The translations under genes and the position numbers were made by a program. 64,000 bases of DNA from contig CM072521.1 of the NCBI GenBank assembly GCA_036898135.1, positions 68,242,916 through 68,306,915 of the forward strand, written 5' to 3'. Shown piece by piece: positions 1-64,000 of the stretch; positions within the stretch are counted from its first letter, which is position 1, and the number at the start of each line of letters is the position of its first letter. Under the pieces are notes generated by a model. The model did not search any database, was not told the DNA's origin, and saw only the letters and a list, made by a program, of their open reading frames with translations. This DNA is from Oncomelania hupensis (taxonomy: Eukaryota > Mollusca > Gastropoda > Littorinimorpha > Pomatiopsidae).

Positions 1-325
1 TATATTTCTCAATTTGCATCTCGGATGAGAGTATAAACCGAGGTCTAGTCTGTGCCACATACATTCCATCATAACGGTCTTTAAAGATCCTGACGCTCAT
101 GTCCAAGACGGGTGAGTGCCGGTGACAAGAAAACACCCAGCATGCACCTAGGTCCTTCTCCCCCATCCCTGGCTGCCCAGGATTGTGCTCAGTTGTCCGG
201 GCGGCAGACCATGCACCCAAAGGCTGCGGGTGAGCGTCTCGGGCGGCTTGAGTTAGATCCTGTATCGGCCAGCGCCTTGAGCTGGAAAAGCGCTGTATAA
301 GAACGATTAAATAAAATAAATAAAT
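1..325 (-). repeat. SINE-like dispersed repeat R1, copy 1
   Basis: It shares with several other places the blocks tttaaagatcctgacgctca, cccagca..actaggtcc, gattgtgctcagttgtc and gttagatcctgtatcggcc. A short hairpin (CTCGG...CCGAG) lies at one end, next to (TAA)n in other copies, which suggests transcription on the - strand with a (TTA)n tail. Confidence 0.7.
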
Positions 326-447
326 CTCACAACAGTTTAGTGGCATGACACCAGCACTAGCCAGAAGTTACTGCAGTTATAAAGATACCTGTTAATTTGT
401 ATTCGTTTTACCTTATATTGATGCATAATGTTTCTTTCAATTTTCAG

Positions 448-54815
<54,368 letters not shown>

Positions 54816-54917
54816 TGAAAGGCTCATTGCATTAGGACCCCTAACTTTCCTGTACAGTTTGGTACTTTTCGTTATTCAAATTACCTTAATATATAGTTTT
54901 TTAATTTTTATTTTTTA

Positions 54918-57900
54918 CTCATACTCATACTCATACTATTTTATTCATCCATAAGGAAATTAAATTCGTCATCAGCAGGTCATCAAGAAGACAACAAAAC
55001 AATATAATAAATATACTAAAATTCCAAGCATCACACCAATTATTAAAACTAATAGACAACAGTCATCAAGAAGACAACAAAACAATATAAAAATATACTA
55101 AAATTCCATCATCACACACCGACACACACACCATATGCAATCACACCAGAATTATTAAAACTAGTAAACAACAGTCATCAAGAAGACAACAACAATATAA
55201 TACATATACTAAAATTCCAAGCATCACACCAACAACCACCAAGACTATAGAACAACAGTCATCACACACCGACACGCACACCATTTAAAAAATAAAAAAT
55301 AAAAATAAAAATAAAAATAAAAAATAACAAATAAAAATAAAAATAAAAATAACTGAATAAAAATAAAAATAAAAATAAAAATAAAAACATTCCGAAACTC
55401 TGAGACCCCCAACAGTGCTCGGCCGCCGCCCACAGTACAAAACATCAGACAGCTGCAGGAATGAAGGAATGCAGCAACAGTAAAACAACAATCACATATT
55501 GACTAAAGTGCATTAGGCCTACTCTAAATCTGTGACCATAACAGTATTTCGGTTACCGTTAAAAAATCTAACAGCTGCAGGGATAAAGGAGCGCCGAAAA
55601 CGCTCCGTTCGGCACCGTGGCATGGTAAATCTACCGCTCCGTGCACTGTGGAGATGCAACAGTGCGCCGTGGAGGGGATGCTCTGGATCAATCAGAACAG
55701 CCCTGGACTTGCTGGCAAGCCTCTTCTCAACAACAATTTCAATTTGATCAAGGCTCCCGCCTACAACAGAACTCGCTTTCTTTATCAGTCTATTAAGTCT
55801 GCCCTTGTCCCGCGCAGAGGCGTTCCCTCCCCAACACACCGATGCAAACAAAATCACACTGCACACCATACTCTGATAGAACATATTCAACATCTTGTTA
55901 CACACATTGAATGATCTTAGTTTGCGAAGGAAAAACAATCTTGACTGTGTCTTTTTGGAAACAGCATCAATATGACTAGACCAACTTAGCTTGTTGTCTA
56001 AAACTACTCCTAAGTACTTGTACTCATTGACAATCTCAATAGCCTCACCCTTGATGACAACAGGGAGGACAGTGTTTTTCTTTTTGCGAAAATCAATAAT
56101 CATTTCCTTTGTTTTACTTGCATTTAATACCAAAAAGTTGGAGTCACACCAAGACACAAAATCATCAATACGTTCTCTGTACGAGTACTCACCATCATCA
56201 AGGATACAACCGACCATGGCAGAGTCATCAGAAAATTTCTGAAGATGACATGACTCGCCTTGCACTTTAAAATCAGATGTATACAATGTAAACAAAAATG
56301 GTGACAAAACGGTACCCTGAGGCGCTCCGGTAAAAGTGTTTATCGTATTTGAAGTACACATACCATTCCATCGTACAAACTGTGGTCTGTCTACCAAATA
56401 ATCCAAAATCCATTTCACTGTGTTAGGGTGCAAAAACATATTTTGTAACTTATGAGCCAAAAGATGAGGCTGAATTGTCTGAAATGCCGAAGAAAAATCA
56501 AAAAACATGATTCTGACACAGGCAGAGCTCTTTTCCAGATGTGTGTACACAGAGTGCAACATGTACAATAATGCATCATCCACCCCCACTTTGGCCCTAT
56601 ATGCAAACTGCAATGGATCTTGAAAATCAGCAACCTGGGTCTTCAGTACAGGTAACATTAATCTTTCAAAAACCTTCATAATGTGAGAGGTTAGAGCCAC
56701 AGGCCTGTAATCATTAAGGCAAGACACCTTACCTTTCTTCGGCACTGGCACTATACAAGAAGTTTTCCAAGCAGATGGAATTTTGCACAAGGACAAAGAC
56801 ATGAAGAACAGGGTGTGAAAAATCCCACAAAGCTGGTCAGCACATATGGACAGTACCTTAGGCTTGATGCCATCCGGTCCTGCTGACTTGTTAACCTTAA
56901 TCTTTTTCAGCTGTTTACAAACATCAAGAACTGACAGTGTGACAGGCTCCTGTACACCGGGGTCAGATAAGTTCCCAGATCTCTCAATCATAGTCTGTTC
57001 ATTCTTAAAATCATGGACATCAAACCTTGCATAAAAATTATTCAACTCATCAGCAAAATCAGAACCCGCACCTGAACAATCAACTTCCTTTTTCTTTGCA
57101 CATCCCGTTATTTTCTGCATACCTTGCCAGACTTCCTTAGCATTGTTGCTCTCCAGTCTTGCTTCTAATTTCTTTTTGTACTGCTCTTTCCCCTCCTTTA
57201 TAGACTTTTTCAACTCTCTCTGTACATTCCTTAATTCATCTTTATCCCTACTTACAAAAGCAGCTCTTTTCTTTCTCAACAAGTCCTTCATCTCCCTTGT
57301 GATCCAAGGTTTACAATTTGCAAACTGTGTGACCTGCTTGACTGGCACAACATTATCAACACAAAAATTAATATAATCAGCCACTGTTTCAGAAAGTTCA
57401 TCAAGTGAATCACAAGCATCAACAAAAACATCCCAATCAGTACACTCCATACAACCTCTCAGTGCATCACACGCCTCAGTTGTCCAGCATAGTACAGATT
57501 TTGCAATCGGGGGCCTACGTTTGACAAGAGGTGTGTACGTTGGCAACAAGTGGGTCAGGCAATGATCAGACTTACCCAGAGGTGGCAAGGTCTTACAGCG
57601 GTAAGCCTCCTTGACATTACAGTAAAACAAATCCAAAGTATTATCACAGCAAGTAGGACAGTCAACATACTGTTTAAAAGTAGGCAAAACTTTCTTCAAA
57701 CTACACTGATTAAAGTCTCCCGTCACCAAGCACAGTGCATCAGGCGACTTAGATTGCTGATCAGCTAACACCCCAGCCACAGTCTCTACAGCGATCTTTT
57801 CATTAGCTGTAGGGTGTATGTACACAACACACAGAAGCACGTGGCTATACTCACGCGGCAGGTAGTAAGGCCGTAGGCCTACACACAACAGTTCAATGTC

Positions 57901-58500
57901 AGGTAAACAAACACTCTCCTTTACCGTCACATGATTACGATGACACCATTGTTCGTTCACATAAGCACAAACACCACCTCCCTTCTTCTTCCCCGTAGCT
58001 TGACGGTCCCTATCAAGTCTCACATGGGAAAAACCATCCAGTGCGATTGCAGAATCAGGGTTGTTATCCGTAAGCCATGTCTCACTGAAGCAAAACAGAC
58101 TACACTGTCTGTAGATTCTCTCGTGCGAAATACACGCAAACAGCTCATCCATCTTATTCGATAGGGACCGAACATTCCCCATAATGACAGTAGGTAGCAC
58201 CGGCTTACTCTTCCTTCTGCGATTCCTTTGCCTCACACCACCCCTCCTCCTCGGCTTTTTGGGCCTAGGTATCATCTCCCGGGGTAGCTCGAGCGAAAGA
58301 CCACATGCACCAGTGTTCAAGGCTTGTAGTTCCGCCATGTTGTAGGTTAGCCGCACCGGTCCACCGTCAAAGGTCTCCGAACCACAGACTGCAAAAACAG
58401 TCAGCCACACCAGCCACCGCACACACACTATCTCCAGACATCTCACTTCCATCCTACAGTAAAAAGAATTCTAGTAAAGAAAAAACTTAACTTGTAAAAA
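54918..58500 (-). mobile_element. LINE of the CR1/L2/Rex1 group, apparently near complete
   Basis: The 3' end on the - strand runs through ~130-bp tandem repeats (54960-55270) and an A-rich tract (55285-55390) to a (GAGTAT)n end near 54918. The 5' end is unclear, near 58500. It lies at the 3' end of gene A in reverse orientation. Confidence 0.8.
55519..58452 (-). CDS. LINE ORF2: endonuclease-reverse transcriptase, 977 aa, intact frame
   Basis: From about residue 85: an AP-endonuclease domain with NVRSLSNKMDEL, FCFSETWL, LVTGDFNQ and LGKSDHCL (catalytic Glu, Asp/Asn and Asp-His). From about 500: an RT domain with VNKSAGPDGI, YRPVALTS, FDFSSAFQTI, GAPQGTVLSP and the catalytic box KFSDDSAMVG, then the typical tail SFIPAAVRFFN. 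It copies its RNA at a nicked target site. All catalytic residues that I can check are present. The first 27 residues are hydrophobic and look like a signal peptide, unusual for a LINE; translation may start later. Confidence 0.85.
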   Translation of the reverse strand: MEVRCLEIVCVRWLVWLTVFAVCGSETFDGGPVRLTYNMAELQALNTGACGLSLELPREMIPRPKKPRRRGGVRQRNRRRKSKPVLPTVIMGNVRSLSNKMDELFACISHERIYRQCSLFCFSETWLTDNNPDSAIALDGFSHVRLDRDRQATGKKKGGGVCAYVNEQWCHRNHVTVKESVCLPDIELLCVGLRPYYLPREYSHVLLCVVYIHPTANEKIAVETVAGVLADQQSKSPDALCLVTGDFNQCSLKKVLPTFKQYVDCPTCCDNTLDLFYCNVKEAYRCKTLPPLGKSDHCLTHLLPTYTPLVKRRPPIAKSVLCWTTEACDALRGCMECTDWDVFVDACDSLDELSETVADYINFCVDNVVPVKQVTQFANCKPWITREMKDLLRKKRAAFVSRDKDELRNVQRELKKSIKEGKEQYKKKLEARLESNNAKEVWQGMQKITGCAKKKEVDCSGAGSDFADELNNFYARFDVHDFKNEQTMIERSGNLSDPGVQEPVTLSVLDVCKQLKKIKVNKSAGPDGIKPKVLSICADQLCGIFHTLFFMSLSLCKIPSAWKTSCIVPVPKKGKVSCLNDYRPVALTSHIMKVFERLMLPVLKTQVADFQDPLQFAYRAKVGVDDALLYMLHSVYTHLEKSSACVRIMFFDFSSAFQTIQPHLLAHKLQNMFLHPNTVKWILDYLVDRPQFVRWNGMCTSNTINTFTGAPQGTVLSPFLFTLYTSDFKVQGESCHLQKFSDDSAMVGCILDDGEYSYRERIDDFVSWCDSNFLVLNASKTKEMIIDFRKKKNTVLPVVIKGEAIEIVNEYKYLGVVLDNKLSWSSHIDAVSKKTQSRLFFLRKLRSFNVCNKMLNMFYQSMVCSVILFASVCWGGNASARDKGRLNRLIKKASSVVGGSLDQIEIVVEKRLASKSRAVLIDPEHPLHGALLHLHSARSGRFTMPRCRTERFRRSFIPAAVRFFNGNRNTVMVTDLE

Positions 58501-61500
58501 AAGAACGTAAAAACAAAAACAAAATATTGACCCACAGCTGAAGACAAAACACTTTAAAATAAAGTTGTTAACAGACTGCCACTTGTAATCATTTTTCAGC
58601 ATACTGAGCAACTGTGGTTGTATGGGGCTAACGAAAGGATTTCCTTACATAAAAGCCAGCCTGTGATTCTTTCATTAAACATGGAATCAACTTGACTCAT
58701 CACCAAAACCATCCATGGACTGTATATTTGTTGATTGTAACAGTTTGTCTTGTTTTGTTTACTGTACTTGTTTCTCTTGTTTTGTTGATTGGAACTGTTT
58801 CTCTTTTTTGTTGACTGTAATCGTTTCTCTTGTTTTGTTCTGTAACCGTTTCTCTTGTTTTGTTGGGGATGTTTTGCTTTGCTGTTGTATCATGAATTAT
58901 TGGATTATAACTGTTCTGCTTGTTGTGTTTTTCAGACAAGTCTTTCTTTTGTTTTTGTGAATATTGATTGTAATTGTTTTGCTTTGAATTGTGGGCAAAA
59001 TAATGTGGTTTCTGAAAATAAATATATTCAGTTGTTATGAATGTTTTATTGTGCTTGACATATCAAAATTATTCTTGTCAAACTAAGTCAACGGTGTTAG
59101 CTCCATTATGTTATCATTTCTAGCAAACCTAAACATGTAGTGTCAATACACATAATATCAGTCAATAGTATAATATAAATCTTTATTCCACTTTGAAAAA
59201 AAAAAGAAAAATGTTGTTGCCAGTGGTACAGAAACAGTTGCCAGTTGTACAAAGCCACTTGTATAGTTAAACAAGGAGGAGGCATTTTCTCTTGTATAAA
59301 TTGTAGCCATTGATAAGATATTATTATTATTGTTTACAGTATTATTAAGCATTGTGTATAGTTAATATCTTGCGCGAATCATTAATTAAATAATTAATAA
59401 TTGTACAGCCACTTGTGAAATTGTTTAGGCTGTAGGAAGAAAGACTTTAAAGAAAATCATTGTCTTGTTTATTATTCCTGTTTACAGTTAAGTGTGATTG
59501 TGGCTGCACAGGCATGTAAGTTATATAAATATATAGATTAGTTTTTTGTGAATAAAAGTATTGTTATTGGCCTCTCTGGTGTTTTTTGTGTTTGTTGTTG
59601 GATAGTTGTTTCTCCTGCGGTAAGCACACACTGCATGGTGTACCCGCTGTTGACGTGACAGAAATGTTAAATTGGTAATGATTATGGTTTTGTATTTCCA
59701 CCTTTTACTGTAGAAATTACTGTTAGATCGATGCAAATGTTACTGTGAATTTGACACATAAATACTCCCTTCTTGCTGTTATTAGATGTCAAAGCTGGAA
59801 GATTTATTGTTATATGTAATAGCCATTAAGTTCATTTTAGTTCATGTTGTAATTACACAAGTATATGTTATCAGTCATATTACCTCACAGGTATAATTAT
59901 GTTATTAGTCATATAGGCTTTATGTTCATTTTAGTTCATGCTGTAACTACACAAGTATATGTTATCAATCGTATAGTTGTATTACCTCACAGGTATAATT
60001 ATGTTATCAGTCATATAGGCCTTATGTTCATGTTGTAACTACACAAATCTATGTTATCAGTGGTAGTTTTAAACAGGAGAGGAGATGCCAATGACTAAAC
60101 ACTGAAGCTTAATGCTCACTATTGCCCATACGGCAGATGGGAATAACCATCTTAGGAAAGAGGAGCAGGGATTTAAATCCAACACTGAACCACCGGAGTA
60201 ATCATACTGTTAAGATGGACAAATGACCTCTTAGTCTTGTCTATGATGGGATTTGAACTGTTGACACCAAAATCTGTACTGCATGCCAGTGGGGAGGCAT
60301 GTTTGTAAAACATTAATTATACTTTATAGTGTCAGTCCCATTCCCCTTACACTGCTAAAATCACTAACTCTGTTTATCGGATCTGTCTCTCCTTTATATA
60401 ATGTTACAACTACACCATACAATAGGCCTATATTATTTAGTTATGAATGTGAACTGCGTGAGGGGTTGTGCAGCTGGATGTACCCTCTGTGTGTGTGTGT
60501 GTGTGTGTGTGAGCGCATGCTTTTTTGTCGTTTTCTTGTCTTTTTTTTTGGTAGTCTGCTTTTTTGTTTTGTTTCCTGATGACATTTGTGTGCGGTTCGC
60601 TGATGCTTTGTGGATGTGAGTGAATGAAGAAATTGTTTTTAGGTCCCGAGCTATTCACAGATGTCGGGACCAATTGTGTTTTTAATTGTTATTGTCTATG
60701 ATTTATGCCATTCCCAGATGCGCAAAGCAAATTCTTCTGTGTGTGACATTTGAAGCGAAAAAAGAATCTTATGTCTTATGTCTAGTGAAGAAAATATGTG
60801 ATTTTAGCTTGATGGTAAAGTAAAGACTGAGACTGAGACGTTATTCGTCAATGAAATTTACATAGAAATGTTCCTTTGGGCTGCACATACATAGTAAAGA
60901 ATGTGATCCACACTTAATATGGTGATAGTACAATTGTGACGTTTGTTGTATACTCCTAGTTACATTTCAGTTGTGTTACAAAACACACCACATTCATCAA
61001 AATATTGTGTTGGAAAACATACCACATTTATCAAAATGTTAGACAACATACATAATATTCGTCATGTGTGATTTTTCATTGTTTGTTCTTTGAATTAGTA
61101 GTTATACAGTTTAAAACATCTTTTTGCAACCATGATATTGATTCGGAAAATAATGCATATTGTTGTGGAAGTGATCTAAATTTATTTTTATGTACTACAA
61201 AGGATAGGAATAAAAGATGGATGTAGCCCTATGAGAATGATTTATTTAGTTTTGAGTTCTTTAACCGCCCTTTCATTCTACATTGCAAGTCTTTTATTTT
61301 GATTTATCTTTATCTCTTTTCTCTCTCGATTTTTCTTTTATGCTGCAAATGTTCTTTCTGTCTGCGATACGGGAATCAATGAATAAATGCTGTACAAGAA
61401 AAACATTATACACAACACTCAACACATCACTTAGTTTTTCACATCGTCTCAAAACTTTTATTTACCTTTCATACCACTGATTTACAAGTTTACATCAGTA

Positions 61501-62170
61501 CAACTTTTATTTACCTTTCATACCACTGATTTACAAGTTTACATCAGTACAACTTATATTTACCTTTCATACCACTGATTTACAAGTTTACATCAGTACA
61601 ACTTATAGTAATCTGATGAATAAAAATTGATACAACAAAAACAAAGTATTGAACTATTGAAACTGACAATATACTCTGCATACATTTTTTTCATAATTTT
61701 TGTTTTTTAAAGTACACAAGTTACAATTTTTCTTGTTTAAAATTTTACATGATCACATTCATGCATATTAATTATGATTTTTTTTTTCTCACTTCAAAAC
61801 TATTTACAAGAAGTACACAATCATGATTGTACATATGCAAAAATGTTATGTGGCACTGGAATTTATCATTAGAAACTTGTCAAAGCCCATCGTCAACGCC
61901 TCAGCTATTAAATAAATCGGTGTTTCAGTTATAGGAGGGGCAGTAGGAACCTCCATTTCCAGCTTTGTGACAGTTTCCTTTTTTTTCTGCCCGCCAATCG
62001 GGACACAACAGCACGTTGTTGCATCACACGACTGAACAGTATTTTTAGCACACAAACATGCGCATGGTGCTCAGTCACAACTACTTTTTCAACAGATCTT
62101 TTGCTACCAGTCAGGTTGCGTTGAAATGCTATTAGTATATAGAGGCAGTCAGCACAGCTGAGCCCAACAA
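58500..62170. other. No gene seen; probable gene A 3' UTR and intergenic DNA
   Basis: Contains t-rich repeats (58735-58870, tttctcttgttttgttgact), ~115-bp duplications at 59820-60060 (gtatatgttatcagtcatat) and a 50-bp repeat x3 at 61445-61605. AATAAA-like sites occur near 59018 and 61380. Confidence 0.5.
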
Positions 62171-62194
62171 AAGTAACGCTGATCCCAATATGTG

Positions 62195-62690
62195 TCAGAG
62201 GCTGTTGACAGAGGCATACACATACACAAACCTATGCTTGCTAGATCTCTGACACCTAGCATCAAGGTCGCAGGTTGAGTGCATACACATACACAAGCCT
62301 ATGCTTGATAGATCTAAGACACCTAGCATCAAGGTCGACTGTTGAGAGCATACACATACACAAGCCTATGCTTGATAGATCTAAGACACCTAGCATCAAG
62401 GTCGACTGTTGAGAGCATACACATACACAAGCCTATGCTTGATAGATCTAAGACACCTAGCATCAAGGTCGACTGTTGAGAGCATACACATACACAAGCT
62501 TATGCTTGATAGATCTAAGACACCTAGCATCAAGGCCGCCTGTTGAGAGCAAGCACATACACAAGCCTATGCTTGATAGATCTTTACCTAGCATCAAGGT
62601 CGCCTGTTGAGAGCAAGCACCTACACAAGCCTATGCTTGATAGATCTAAGACACTCAGCCAGCGTCAAAGTCGCCTGTTGAGTACAAACC
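62195..62690 (+). repeat. ~66-bp minisatellite, ~7 copies
   Basis: The unit contains cacaagcctatgcttgatag and acacctagcatcaaggtcg. Its first copy matches a single unit at 45000-45120 in reverse. Confidence 0.85.
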
Positions 62691-62810
62691 GGTCTATTTA
62701 CCGATGGAACACACACAGCAAGGATATAAATAATAATAATTATAATTAATATTTATAAGGCACTTTCCCTTTGGATCGTGGTGCACATCAAATCACAAGG
62801 GTCATAATCA

Positions 62811-63225
62811 TCACATGGAACAATTGCTGGCGTGCTCTGTGATTAACTCTGATGGAAACACATCCTGGCACAACGGACATTGTACAAAATGGTTGCCATC
62901 TTCGCATCTGCTTCCTCCACTATCCAATGCAGGTTCTCTCCCCTGGCAGTTAGCAGCATGATTGTTGACAGTATCGCTGGGAAACATCTCACCGCACAGT
63001 GGACATTCTACAAAGACTTCATCGTCCGCTAGTTGCAGCTCGTTCCTGTATGGATGTGAGTTGTTGGGAGAAATGTCTTGGTCGTCTGATATCCTCAGAC
63101 TGTTGGTGGTCCAGCGTGTGTCTGCTGCAGTAGGTTGATGCCAGGGCGGGTTAGACAGGGAAAGTGTGGACACGCCCATCTGTCTGTTTGCATCACTTCC
63201 TCTTCCTCTGGCTCTGCCTCTGCCT
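62811..63225 (-). CDS. Gene C terminal exon with two UBZ-like zinc fingers
   Basis: The acceptor ggaattttag opens the exon at 63225. The frame first gives a Gly/Arg-rich stretch (GRGRARGRGSD), then MGVSTLSL, and ends in HASNCSM and a stop at 62811. Two fingers have identical spacing CX2CX11HX3C: CPLCGEMFPSDTVNNHAANC and CPLCQDVFPSELITEHASNC. The spacing fits RAD18-type (UBZ4) ubiquitin-binding or TRAF-type fingers, so a role in ubiquitin signalling is plausible (inference). The rest of the gene lies beyond 63225. Confidence 0.65.
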
Positions 63226-64000
63226 CTAAAATTCCATAAAACAAAAATACTGAGATCATAAGTACAGTGATGACATTCATTTATCAGTTGTAATGTAACA
63301 TTTATTGGTCAAAAACAGTTATAATTGTAATTATTATCAAGTCTAAAGAATACCCGTCTAGTATATGTAACAAGAACAAAAGTGAATTAAGATGATTGCT
63401 GACTATTTCAAAGAATGTCCATAAAAATGTAGAAATACAAATGGTATGATCATCATCGGACTTTCAACAGCTCTATGAACAAATACAAAAGAGCAGTTTT
63501 TTATTTATTTATTTTTTGTTTTCAAAATTAACGAGCTAATTTGATCTGGGGCAAGCACAGTGAAAAGTTTGCAGCACAGCCACAACATCTGTTCCATAAC
63601 ATTAACATTTTTTAACAGAACTTGTACAGAATAAGGATAATTGGATAGAAGCCAAAATTGCACTAAGGCTGTACAGAACATCTTTTAACATTATTCACGG
63701 TTTTCCAGCATCTTCCATTGATGTAACAGCTTTATTCACAAAGTGACTCAACCAAAGCTTTTTAGATTTTGAGGTTAGGTCAGCCAGGCTAGCTATAAAT
63801 AGCTTCGCCGATGCTTCCTTTAACTGGAAGGGAGGGTGCAGGCAAGCTATAAATAGCCCGCAGCAAGCAAAATCTGGAGGCACTAAACAGTGCTGCTCAC
63901 ATAGGAATTGAGCTGGTGTGTTCACAGAATTCCAGCATCTTCCATTGATGAAACAGCTTTATTCATGGTTTTCCGGCATCTTCTATTGAGATAACAGCTT
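63226..64000. repeat. Intron of gene C with dispersed repeats
   Basis: 63710-63915 is the reverse complement of 20595-20885. It sits between ~38-bp repeats with agcatcttccattgatg at 63708, 63933 and 63977. Confidence 0.65.

Overview
The window looks like nuclear DNA from an invertebrate animal, most likely a lophotrochozoan and probably a gastropod mollusc. The signs are small phased exons separated by repeat-filled introns up to about 30 kb, very abundant microsatellites, CR1/L2- and RTE-type LINEs, a Ty3/Gypsy element with the Gmr1-type gene order, and a secreted PAN plus C-type-lectin gene. The organism is an inference; no species is claimed.

Three host transcription units can be supported. 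Gene A runs on the + strand from 448 to 54815. I reconstruct 17 exons, each open in the phase its neighbours require, ending at TGA 54813-54815; the 5' part lies outside the window. It encodes at least 448 residues of a hydrophilic, probably disordered protein that I do not recognise. Gene B is on the - strand inside gene A's 29.6-kb intron 2: exons 16340-16040, 15537-15346 and 5588-5317 encode a 254-residue secreted protein with a PAN/apple domain and a C-type-lectin-like domain. Gene C is the last exon (63225-62811, - strand) of a gene ending in two CX2CX11HX3C zinc fingers.

Layout: 1-5.3 kb holds gene A exons 1-2, a SINE-like repeat, two CR1-like LINE relics and microsatellites. 5.3-16.4 kb holds gene B, whose second intron carries a solo LTR, a 71-bp satellite and, inside that satellite, a complete LTR retrotransposon with identical LTRs. 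16.4-30.6 kb is repeats: RTE fragments, an ORF1-only LINE, an RNase H-bearing LINE fragment, and a tRNA-derived SINE with a hairpin tail. 30.6-38.6 kb is the most unusual part: exons 3-7 of gene A are separated by introns made largely of minisatellites, several of which repeat splice-signal-like motifs, with exon 4 flanked by an acceptor-like array on one side and a donor-like array on the other. 38.6-47 kb has RTE insertions in AGGTCA-rich repeats and a Harbinger transposon. 47-55 kb has exons 10-17. 54.9-58.5 kb is a LINE with an open 977-residue reading frame. 58.5-64 kb is mostly intergenic, with gene C's last exon.

Several mobile-element insertions can be dated relative to the tandem arrays or repeats they interrupt, because neighbouring copies show the uninterrupted site and the target-site duplications can be read directly.
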